64,000 nt of DNA, taken from positions 62,001 to 126,000 of the forward strand of contig VXAU01002500.1 in the NCBI GenBank assembly GCA_013399695.1. The letters run 5' to 3'. Below, piece by piece: positions 50,256-59,694 of the stretch (the first letter of the stretch is position 1; every line of letters starts with the position of its first letter). The DNA is from Formicarius rufipectus (lineage: Eukaryota; Chordata; Aves; Passeriformes; Formicariidae). Under the pieces are notes generated by a model. It saw only the letters and a program-made list of their open reading frames with translations. It was not told the DNA's origin and made no database searches. Both the position numbers and the translations under genes were made by a program.

Positions 50256-52769
50256 GTAAGAACAAGAACCAAAATTTGTAGGATTTGGAACTATAGTATC
50301 TGCTTTGTTTCTAGTAAAAAAGGCAAACTGCCATCAAATTGAGTCTCGTTTAAAGTACCAAATGGTACACTTTCAAAGCAGAATATAATTATCTCACAGT
50401 TACTCACTGGAATTTCTGGCATGAATTAAACCCAAAAATACATATACAAAGTTAGATTAAATATGTGTAAGTGCCTACAATGTGAAAACCCATTGCTTAG
50501 AGCAATCCATCTTGCCAACCTCTTTTTAACATTTTGCACAATATACATAGCTAGAAGATCATATCAGAGGTCGGCATCAAGACCAGTAAGAACTTTAATA
50601 CCTAGGGAGAAGAAAAAAAAAAAGCAAACCCACATGAATCCCATTAAAATTGTAGCAGATGATATTATTTCTCAAAAATGGCAAGAAGGTTAGGTGAACA
50701 ATAATCACTAGACAGTAAAACACAGATTATTTTCTACTGCAGTTGCATTTCACATATCTAACTTTGAAAGCAAGATACCTCAACAGTAGACTCTGTTAAC
50801 AATGTACTATTATCTGTGCAAGATTTGAATATCTGTTTCCACAGCTAGAAATGACATTACTATTTCCTAGACCACAGAAGTCCACCTCCCATTTATTTGC
50901 TCTAGGCTCATATTAGGAAGGGAACAAAATAAACATACTATTATGTTATTAAACATAGCCATTAATTATACAGTGATTTTTAAACAAAGTCCTTGAACAT
51001 CCTCTTTGGAAGGACAAGCAAATATAATTAAAGCTTAGCAGAAGAGACTTTTTCAGTGTTTCCAAAATCAAAAGCATGAGAAAAAAAACTAGTTTTCAAA
51101 TTGCATAATGATGTGAAAAACCTTAGTATAAGACAAAGCGCTTGATGTCCCACATTGTAGAGGGTAACCCTCACTGACAAGTGGCTGATTAAACGAAGCT
51201 GCTTTCTTAGAACTGAAGTGCCAGCTCAAATCTGGAAAACTTTAGACTATAATGGGAACATGATAAGAGGTGATCTGATAAACCAACACTGTGTAAAAAT
51301 AAAGCATTTTTTGAATTAAAAACCAGGTCTTCATTTTTCCCTTGACAACTATGAAAATAGAAGGTTGTGAATGCACAGCTAGGTTCATTCAAGTATAAGA
51401 AACCAGTTCATGGAGATGTTAGAAATAACAGACTCAGTTCCATGACAGTTATGCTGAAAAACAAAATTCTCGCTTTTATCTATGGATATTACTGATCTGG
51501 GAAAAGGAATTTTATTCAGTTTCTCATCTAGAGCTGTAAAGGGATTTCCATGCATATTTATTTAACTGTAAGAATCTTGTTTGTTTTTTCCAGAAACTAG
51601 CAATTAGGACTACGAAAGGCATAACAGAGTGTCGTGCTACACCTGCCTGACTCCCACAAACCTCTGCTTTGGTGATAATGGGTACTCAGTGTGGAGCGTG
51701 TGGCTGCAGGGTGAAAGGCAGTCTGCAGGATGCAGGTGCTCTCATCCTGCTTCTGCCCACAATCCCCTCTGTACTCAGCAGTCCACACAGTCACCAAGGA
51801 GGCTAGAATGAATATATCTCAAGCTAATATTGGCTTTCACAAAGGAAGACAAAATGATCCTGACAACAGTGAGGTGTAGAAGGCAGCATCTGAACATAGT
51901 GTAGGTTATGACCAATTCTTTCCATCACTCAGGAATTTTACTACTAGCATTATACTGTCAAGGTAATGAGTCCCTGTGCAAGATATGTTATCCTGGTGTG
52001 GGATATTAATTTAGCTAAAGTATCTGGGTTGCATGTGAAATGTTAGTGTTTTGAAGAATGAAGGCACTGTATGACACGGTATGAAATACCACATGGTCTT
52101 TCATAGACAACCCCTATATGTAAAAAAGGAAATAATTATGGTAAGTTATGTAGCTCTTTATGCTAGCATTATAGTAATTGTCCTTGGAACAAAGGCATTA
52201 GAAAATGAACACTGGCCAGCCAATGTAATACTGACACCATAACAATATCTCTTCAATGGATTTTTTTTTTTCTATGGCCTTCCAATCAAATTAGCAGAAA
52301 TGCTCAAACTGTGGAAAACAGTGCTTTTTCCCAGAAACATTTATGAATGCTTGTCACATACCTATTTTGCATTTCTATCATATGAGGATTTTGAAATCCT
52401 ATTGATAAGAATGGATCTGATCTATTGCTGTGTATAAAAGCTCAGATAGAAGAATTTCAATATGAAGGTAATAGGTGTTCTGAAAATAGTCTTAACAAAA
52501 CAGATTGATTAAAAAACATAGTTTCTATAAGCAAGCAAACAGGAAAGAGTTTGACACATTGGTCTTAATTTTAGCACAAAGTCATGTTACCCAGGAAAGG
52601 CAAGAAGAGCTTTTGTGTGTAGAAAGAATGGGAGAAATAGCAGAATTAAAGCACTCTCTGAAGAACTGAAATATGAATATGCTGGTATACATAACATGAA
52701 TATCAAGAATGAGAGCCAATCTAGATGAAAAGAGAAAGTAAGGTAATGTGCAGTTCAAGATACTATAAA
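50256..52769. other. AT-rich non-coding DNA, one strong lone acceptor
   Basis: A strong + acceptor (CTTGTTTGTTTTTTCCAG, ending at 51593) leads into a slightly GC-richer 200-bp patch, but the downstream donor candidates are weak. Nothing else is supported. Confidence 0.45.
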
Positions 52770-53357
52770 ATGGAAATCGGGAGTAATGATCAGTCAATAC
52801 TTAGCAACAGTCCCAACAAGCAAAAAGCAACGACGAGCACTGGGAAGATGCCACATACCTCATTTTATGCCTATGTTTCTCATCTTCTTTATTTACATAT
52901 CACCTATTTATGTTTTTCTGCTTATTTTTCTCCTTGGACAAAATACTACTACTACTACTAAGAATAATGATAATTTTAATGAGAAGGAGAGAGAGAAGGA
53001 AGAATAAAGCCCAAGACAAACAAATAATGCTAAATAAAATCACTTGCTGCCCAGTGACACGTGCCCAGCCTGCTCCTGAACAGCAATTGCCCCTCACCAG
53101 CTGACTCCCCTCAGTTTATATACTGGGCATGGAACTCACTGGTATGGTATATCCCTTTGGCCAGTTCAGATCAGCTCTCCTGGCTTATTGGACACCTAAT
53201 CACCAGCAGTGTAAGTCCTTGACTTATGTTAAGCACTGCTTATCAACAATTAAAACTTCACTGTGTTATCAACATTATTCTCATCCTAAATCCAAACCAC
53301 AGTAATGTACCAACTATTAAGAAGAAAATTAACTCTATCCCAGATGGAACCAAGACA
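52770..53357 (-). mobile_element. LTR of an avian endogenous retrovirus, degenerate
   Basis: Read on the minus strand, the element begins near 53357 with TGTCTTGG and continues into GGGATAGAGTTAATTTTCTT. Further on it contains CCAAAGGGATATACCATACC and a TATA box. This order and wording match a very common LTR type of bird genomes. Downstream of the TATA box, the U5-side part is AT-rich with TAG/TAC trinucleotides, and it ends in a degenerate terminus near 52770-52790. About 590 bp is a normal length for this type. No target duplication could be fixed. It may be a solo LTR or the 3' LTR of a truncated provirus whose remnant lies to the right. Confidence 0.8.
53115..53122 (-). promoter_or_regulatory. 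LTR TATA box
   Basis: TATATAAA on the minus strand lies within the LTR, about 235 bp from its 5' edge. This is where the U3 promoter of this LTR type is expected. Confidence 0.65.
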
Positions 53358-54130
53358 CCATTAATTTGGTACAATGTTAGAGCCTAAGAACTCTGGAGGG
53401 ATTAATAACTGAGACATGGTCTTCTTCCAATCTTCTTTGTATAGTTATAGAATAAAGTACTGCAATAGTTTCCTCTTTGTATTTTTAAGCAGTAACTTGC
53501 ATCAGTGAAAAAGAAAAGGCATATTCAGTATCAACTCCCCTGGTTCAAGCAGCCTAAGGTGCATATTTGCTACACATTGTTTAGTTCCCCAGATCTTTTT
53601 TTAGGTCCTGATACATGATCATTGGTTCAGTCCCAAATTCTCTTTTGTTAAGAAGCAATAGCAAAACAAAGCCTAGGCATGGATTCTTCAGGAGGTATTT
53701 TCTACCTGGTGTTTTAGACAAAAAGTGACTGAAGTCCAATTGCCATGGCTCTGCTCTGGTGCCACATCCCTGCAGTCCTGCATGCTCCTGGTTTACAGCA
53801 TAAACACCCCATTGTTTTAGAAGGCAGCACAGACCTTACATTGTTTGGCACGTTTCAGACCGAGGAAAAAAGGTTCACACAAATAAAGAAAACTGTGCCT
53901 TAGGGTGCCAGTGGCAGTCCTTCAAGCTTACAGAGGACCCACTTCCCAGCTTTTTGCAGTTCAGGTTCAGCTTCCACTCCACACAGCGTAACGGAGGATC
54001 TGTTCCTGAGAAGGATATGTGGGTATGGGTGCTCTTTAGGATGTGACTTAAATAGTCCACAATGTGCCCCAGTGGCTGCCCTAAAAATTTTATCAACAGC
54101 TGTGTAACCCATTGTGTTACCACAAACCAT
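53358..54130 (-). other. Possible internal remnant of the adjacent endogenous retrovirus
   Basis: Composition here, especially 53.6-54.1 kb, is richer in GC than the flanks. The segment ends shortly before an AT-rich trinucleotide tract, and lies on the side where the internal region of a minus-strand provirus would be if the LTR is its 3' copy. Two overlapping minus-strand frames (53875-54123 and 53900-54130) are open for about 80 codons, but I cannot match them to gag, pol or env motifs. No polypurine tract is visible at the LTR edge. An unrelated repeat or unique DNA is equally possible. Confidence 0.25.
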
Positions 54131-54169
54131 TATACTGTACAGTTGAGTCTCTCAAAGGCAGTATGTTAA

Positions 54170-54275
54170 ATCATGATGATAAAAATAACAACATTATTAT
54201 TAATAAAATAATATTATAATAAATATAGCAGTATTATATTAATAATAATACTACCGTTACTGCTACTAATAAAGA
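54170..54275. repeat. AT-rich (ATA/ATT)n tract
   Basis: Interrupted AAT/ATT trinucleotides run for about 100 bp, a decayed microsatellite. Confidence 0.85.
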
Positions 54276-54711
54276 ATATCTTGCTCTTTCTTCCCTTTAT
54301 TTCTGAGCAGGATATACATACTAAGATGATGAACCCCAAGTGGATTTAAGTCAAACAGTGACTCTTTTTGCAGGCTATCCTCTTCCACAGATTGCATTGT
54401 GACTATAATAATGTATCTTCAAGTTCCCTGAAAATGTATGATCTTATTTAAGAATCTCACCGATGCAGTTAAATATATGCTTGTTCCTGGTCAAACAACT
54501 CTGTATTAAAGAAAATAAGAATATTAGGAAACATTAATAACATGAATTACTCCCAGTCTTTGATCCCCCTAGATGACAATTCGTTTAGTATTCATAAGAT
54601 CATGATTTTAAACTCTTCATATATACTATTACCCAGCAAATGGTGTAGAGTCCATCATAAGTGCAGATGGAGTTTCCTGAAGTCTACAACTACCGCTTGC
54701 AGTCTACTAAT
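54276..54711. other. AT-rich DNA, nothing recognised
   Basis: No feature is supported between the trinucleotide tract and the CR1 fragment. Confidence 0.5.
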
Positions 54712-54800
54712 TATGGAAACATAGGACAGTCCAGGTTGGAAGGGACCTCGAAAGATCATCTGGACCAATCTTTCATTGGAAGCAGAGCTCAAATGAGATT
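54712..54800 (-). mobile_element. CR1-type LINE, short 3' end fragment
   Basis: AGGTTGGAAGGGACCTCGAA and AGATCATCTGGACCAATC are the reverse complement of the hallmark 3' region of avian CR1. The 3' terminus is at the left, at about 54712. The right boundary fades into diverged sequence. Confidence 0.9.
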
Positions 54801-57185
54801 CTCAAGCACCCTTTCTATTAATTTCAGTATTCATTATTCACCTTAGTGCCCAATAATGCAATATAAATCCTAAAAAACAGTGTATTCTAAGCAATATTTC
54901 TGAGTCTCTATTTTGAAACTTATATTTCTGTTTTGTTTTTGCTGTTGTTTTGTTTAATTGCTAGTCTCAGATTATGGGGATATCTTCAGATGTTTTGTTC
55001 TGATTATCCCTTGTAAAGATTAGCTGCAGCTTACAGATGTGATCTCTTGACTAACCTGAGTACCTAGCCACTTTCATTTAATTCATACACCTAGAAGCAG
55101 AGGTAACTTTGAAAACTTAAACCCTATCCTCAAAATGACTTTTTATCTAATTCATTAGCATCAAATTCAATAGAGTACATCAACAACCCCTTTTAAAACA
55201 TTAATTATTAAATGCTTCAGGTGAGTCAGGGTAATTCATGCTTTTAACAGCAGCAAAGTCAACTTTTCAAAATATGTTGAATATATTTTAATTGGACTCA
55301 CTATGGCAATGCTTGAGGCTTTGATAAAATTTCACAACTACAAGACATAAACGACACTGATAAATTCACTGGGTAACAGGCTGAAGTGAAGAACAGAGGT
55401 GAAATTTTAAAATGTGAAAGTCTTCCAGTTTTGTGTCTCTATCTATTAATAAATCCATGGTCAAAAATAAAAAATGGTATTTCTAGGAATGACGAAAAAA
55501 GAGATCACATCTTCCCTCCACAGCTAATGCAGCATATTCAGAAAACCAGAGAAGAAATTAATTATCATTATCAGCTCCACTGAATTAATTAAATGGCCAG
55601 CAACAGGAAATTTCCACATAATCCCTGCCAGATTCTGTGTGTCTACGGGACCTGATTTTTAATTCTGTTACAAGAATAAGTCCATGAAAGTAAATTGTTG
55701 AAAATTAATATCATTATTGATCTTACTCTCCTCAACTTCCCTTTGTCCTACACAAATAATCCTTTGAGGAAGTATCTGGGGACTTGAAGTAAGAAAAACA
55801 TGAGATGTATGTCTGGATGACATAAACACATTTCACCACTGGGGGAAAAAAAAATTACTTTCATGAGAAAAAAGAAGAGCCATGACATCCTGCAAATTAA
55901 AAAATCAGCCATTTGTGGAATGCAGGGAGATACCAAGAAGGAAAGCAAAGTGTATTCCTAGGGCTTCCTTGTCTTTAAGCTAGAAATGAGACAGAAGAAT
56001 TAATTAAATATTCATGATTATATAAATAACCATTTTATGTCTGCTTAAATGGTGAACAGGATGGCATTAAGAAAATTGTAATTCTCTGAACAAAACTCCT
56101 GTGATGATAATTGGATCTAGTACATTACCTCACAAAATACACTGCATTTGTGTAAGAGAATTTTGCTTCAAATTTAAGAACAGTGCAGGTGTATACAAAA
56201 TAACAAATAGAGCTACACTTCTGCTAAAAGTCAATAAGTTTTAGTGGAAAAGTCCCCTCAGAGGATATTAATTTTAGACATTTATATTTTGAAATATAAT
56301 TGGCTGATTTTCAGCCCACCATTGCACTTCATTAGGGTGCTGCATGTTCTGCATCAAGTCACAAACTTACCACTTGCAAATGTTTATTAAAATTTCCATG
56401 ATAAATTTGGTGTATCCACTTTAAAAATCTATTTACAGTCAGCACAAATTCAACAGAAACATCAATGTTTGGATTGGATAATGAGGAATTAAATATCAAG
56501 TAATTATAATATAAACAGCTGTTAAAGTGAGTCTTTTTCATGTCATCATAACAGTCTATTACTTCATTTCCTTTGGTCCAAGTAAGAAAAAATTGTTAAA
56601 CAAATGCATAAATTTAAACACTTTCCTTAAGTAAGGTATTCTCTTGAACCAGGGCTCAAAACTTAAAATTATATGTTCTAATCCAGCAGTGCCTAACCCT
56701 GAGCCATGGCTGATGTAACAATTTACAGAAAATAAGTGTTTAAGTTACCCACAAGAGAAAAAGAATAAGGGAAGCTAGATTAAGGGAGAAGAAATAATAA
56801 TGAGAGGAAAAGAGGAGAATAAAATATAGCTACCACTTAGAAGGCCACATGTTGATGGGTCAGGAGAGCAGGCCATGGCTAAATGGAGGCTGTGCATGCC
56901 TCTTTATCTGTTCTGGTCTCTACAGCCAAACCCCTCCAGGCTGGGTCAGGGGCTCCAGGAGCTGTGGGGTTGTTATAGTTTTCCCAGGCTGGCCCCTACC
57001 ATGAGGTATACAATGCCACCCCACCTCCATGAGGTTTGACCCATCCGTTCCCCCTGCACACACACCACCCACAAGGTGGTTCTGACCTCACAGTAATTGA
57101 TCTGGTATCTATCTCTGTCTATAAATTATTATTGCAAAAGGTAAGTTATCATTGTTAATCAAATGGAAAATGACAGTTCCTGTGT
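54801..57185. other. AT-rich DNA with a GC-richer patch at 56.85-57.08 kb
   Basis: No gene is recognised. Intervals at about 55150-55260 and 56260-56420 have the TAAT-rich texture of conserved non-coding DNA. The patch at 56850-57080 has elevated GC and CCACC/CACAC words and may be an old repeat. It stops about 100 bp before the SINE. Confidence 0.45.
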
Positions 57186-57197
57186 CACAGGAGTAGG
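57186..57197. repeat. SINE target-site duplication, left copy
   Basis: CACAGGAGTAGG is repeated exactly at 57434-57445. Confidence 0.85.
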
Positions 57198-57433
57198 ATT
57201 GTTGGCTAGACTTCGCGAACGAAGACCTTGGGATAAGCCTGCGCAATGGATTTTTTAGGTGAGGCACAGTGTGCGCGGAACTGGCCCCACCCCCTTTACT
57301 CCTGAGCTTCATTCTGCCACGGCCGAGCACGCTCGGACGGTGACAGCGAGTTCCCTGGGATTCGAACCGGCGTCCTCAGAGGAGGAGCCGGCTCCACAGG
57401 CGGTGACTTACACCATTTGGCCAACGCCCGTCA
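57198..57433 (-). mobile_element. tRNA-derived SINE with an RTE-type 3' tail
   Basis: The minus strand begins with a tRNA-like head. It has an A box (TGGCCAAATGG, + positions 57413-57423) and a perfect B box (GGTTCGAATCC, + positions 57358-57368), the two internal promoter elements for RNA polymerase III. A GC-rich body of about 120 bp follows. The 3' end (+ positions 57203-57233) matches the 3' end of the RTE copy at 4139-4168 in 26 of 31 aligned positions. The 236-bp element is flanked by a 12-bp direct repeat. It keeps many CpG dinucleotides, indicating a fairly young insertion. Known logic: SINEs borrow the 3' end of the LINE that mobilises them. The family name is not certain. Confidence 0.88.
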
Positions 57434-57445
57434 CACAGGAGTAGG
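57434..57445. repeat. SINE target-site duplication, right copy
   Basis: CACAGGAGTAGG is identical to 57186-57197, giving a 12-bp duplication around the SINE. Confidence 0.85.
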
Positions 57446-58710
57446 GTACTGTTCTAAAAATTAGGAGCACCTATTTTTTTCAATAGTGGAAAACAGTAAT
57501 AATAAAATGAGCTTCCTCAGATATTGGCAGTATTCTACAGTATGCTTTCACGTGGTAACTTTTGCATAGAAGATCTATTGATTGTATTAAACCTCTCATG
57601 TGTTAGGCATTGCTCCTTTTATAAATATGGTGACTTGCAGAGGCTGTGGAGAGATTTTTGTATCAGGGGCTACTTACCTCCTTCTCTGGAGCAAATCTGT
57701 CTTCTTCTCAGGCTAAATTATTCCTAACAAATTTCTCTACTTTGGTTCCCAAGGCACCTTTTAGTAAGATAGTAAGATACACCCTCATGGATTTGTGCTA
57801 TCAAGTGAAGACATGTCATTACTATCAAATGAATAAGTATGAATTCTATCATATCCAACTTTACCCACCTAACATGTAGGTACCTGATCTATCATAATCA
57901 TGTATATAAATTTGCAGAGTGAGGCATCTCCAAAGGACAATTCATCTTATTCATGGTGCATACCTACCTAGGGATGAGAGGAGCCATACTGAAGAGTTTC
58001 ATTTATCTCCACTGAAGGAACCCACATTACTAGCATAGATTAGGCAGCTAATTTTGAGATGGCTAATCTTGGGTGAGGTGATTCTCACCAGGTGATGAAG
58101 TAGCATAGTAGGTCCTAGTCCTCTGTATCATGCAGTAGCTGTAACTCCTGCTGATAATACTATTTCTAATCAGCAAAAAAAAGAGTTCTAATGAACCAGC
58201 AGCCCTACTCTAATGTATCTGAATAGGAAATTCAGAATTAGTCATAAAGCTAGTGCCTTTCTTAATGATTTTTAGTTCATCCTTGCTGAACAGAAACAGA
58301 CATTGGTTTTACATGATTCTTCTACTTTTCATGTACTGAGTTGGATGTAGATTATCCATCTGTCTATGCTAGAGTGAGGAATTATTCCAAATAACATGTC
58401 ACAACACAGGATAGTTTGAGCTTCTTGATGAAAGGCCATATAGTTGTCTTAGTTGTGCACTTTGTAAGCCTCTGATGTATTATTTTTCCCTGCATTACAG
58501 TTTGGGTACTGTACTGTACTTGATTTTGCTATTCTTACAGTTGGCAATCAGATCTGCTGCAGGTTACTACATGATAGTCTTTAATTTTTGGCAAAATACT
58601 GTTATTCTGTACAGCAGTAATGTGATAGAGACTGAGCTTGAAACAGCCTGATGACAATAATTTGATATATTGTGCGAGAATGTTCTCTGTTTTAGTCTGT
58701 CTATGATCTC
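57446..58710. other. AT-rich DNA, nothing firmly recognised
   Basis: A strong minus-strand donor (AGAAGGAG followed by GTAAGTA, near 57671) ends a short open stretch reading PEKKTDLLQRR behind a weak acceptor. A strong + acceptor (TTTTGCTATTCTTACAG, ending near 58540) lacks a good donor. These remain isolated signals. Confidence 0.4.
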
Positions 58711-58871
58711 CTGTACTTTTTTTTTTTTATTTTGTTTTGTTTGGTGCTTTTTTGGTGGTGTTTTGGTCTGGTTTTGTTTGGGTTTCTTTGTGAGGTTTTT
58801 TGTTGTTTTTGTTTTGGTTTTTTGTTTGTTTGTTGTTTGTGGGGTTTTTTTGTTTTTGTTTTGTTTTTTAT
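58711..58871. repeat. T/G-rich low-complexity tract (about 160 bp)
   Basis: T-rich sequence with G singlets and short G runs of the TTTTG/TTTGG type. The long open frames on both strands (107 and 83 codons) are products of this composition. Confidence 0.9.
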
Positions 58872-59137
58872 TCAAGTATTCTATATTCAAGTATCCTAAA
58901 TTCAGTGGAGGAGCACCATGAATTTATACATATGTCTTTGGAACAGAGACTTACATTTCTTGATTATGACAGTAATGCATTTATCTGTGACAGGCTTCTG
59001 AATACTCTCCTGGTACAATTAAGACATGACAGTAGGAGCTGCCCAGATGATGCATAAGGAATACCACCTTAGGTGGAACTGTGACAGATGGATTCTTCTG
59101 TGTGACACAGCTCCTGGCCTTTCTAATCTTGCCTTAG

Positions 59138-59202
59138 AAACTTACCTTGAATCTGCAGGAAATGAACAGTCATGTTATCTTAGCAGTGCTGAGATGACAA
59201 AG
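59138..59202 (+). CDS. Candidate 65-nt coding exon A, plus strand (unassigned)
   Basis: The acceptor CCTTTCTAATCTTGCCTTAG ends at 59137, and the donor ACAAAG followed by GTAAGT begins at 59203; both are good. The open frame, starting with two bases completing a codon, reads TYLESAGNEQSCYLSSAEMT and then K, ending in phase 0. It joins in frame with candidate exon B across a 139-bp intron, or alternatively with candidate exon C. I do not recognise the peptide. The same stretch contains splice-like sites on the opposite strand, so chance is a real alternative. Confidence 0.3.
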
Positions 59203-59341
59203 GTAAGTCTAAAAATTCCGCCCATTGAACAGCAACTCAGACAGATATTTACCTTACCTGAGTGGGAGGGTTGTCCAGCCATTCAGCTGCTCTGCTGCTC
59301 TACCAGCTTGTTTTGTAAATGTTTTTTCCTTTTGTTTGCAG

Positions 59342-59391
59342 TGTCCTGAAGAGCAGTTGAATGTGCCAAAGGCAGCTGTAAAAGTGAAGTG
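59342..59391 (+). CDS. Candidate 50-nt coding exon B, plus strand (unassigned)
   Basis: This interval has the best polypyrimidine tract seen in the window (GTTTTTTCCTTTTGTTTGCAG, ending at 59341), and a good donor follows (GAAGTG followed by GTAAGA, GT at 59392). Only one frame is open. It reads CPEEQLNVPKAAVKVK and continues in phase from exon A. The composition is protein-like (Glu/Lys/Val/Ala), unlike the Phe/Ile/Asn-rich chance frames elsewhere in the window. No family is recognised. Confidence 0.33.
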
Positions 59392-59610
59392 GTAAGAAAG
59401 TAATTCAATTCAGTGATTCAAAATTACTTTTTCATGTGTAAATGAGTTCTAAAAAAAAGCAGATGCTTTCCCATTAACTACCACATTCTCAGAAATATTA
59501 TGTCTCTTTTGTTGCATAATTATAATTTACACATTTTTTAATATCACTGTGCTTTATTTTGAATTAAAAAGTGGTTTTCTATTAATAATATCTTTTATAT
59601 TTGTTCTCAG

Positions 59611-59694
59611 TTTGATAAAGAAAAAGTTCTATTTTATGATATTTTGCTTCAAGAGCATTTGTTTGGCTTTCTTCTGAAGAACCACAGAAGTTAA
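59611..59694 (+). CDS. Candidate terminal exon C, plus strand (unassigned)
   Basis: A strong acceptor (TCTTTTATATTTGTTCTCAG, ending at 59610) opens a frame of 27 residues (FDKEKVLFYDILLQEHLFGF and seven more) ending in TAA at 59692-59694. An AATAAA lies at 59841-59846. In phase, this frame follows exon A directly. After exon B, the other frame would be used and would stop after about 22 codons. It may be a last exon with alternative splicing, or coincidence. Confidence 0.25.
   Translation, partial: FDKEKVLFYDILLQEHLFGFLLKNHRS

Noticed and set aside
57358..57423. tRNA gene on the minus strand
   Set aside because: A and B boxes are present, but the sequence does not fold as a normal tRNA that I can recognise. 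It is followed by a SINE body and an RTE tail and is flanked by a target duplication, so it is a SINE head.
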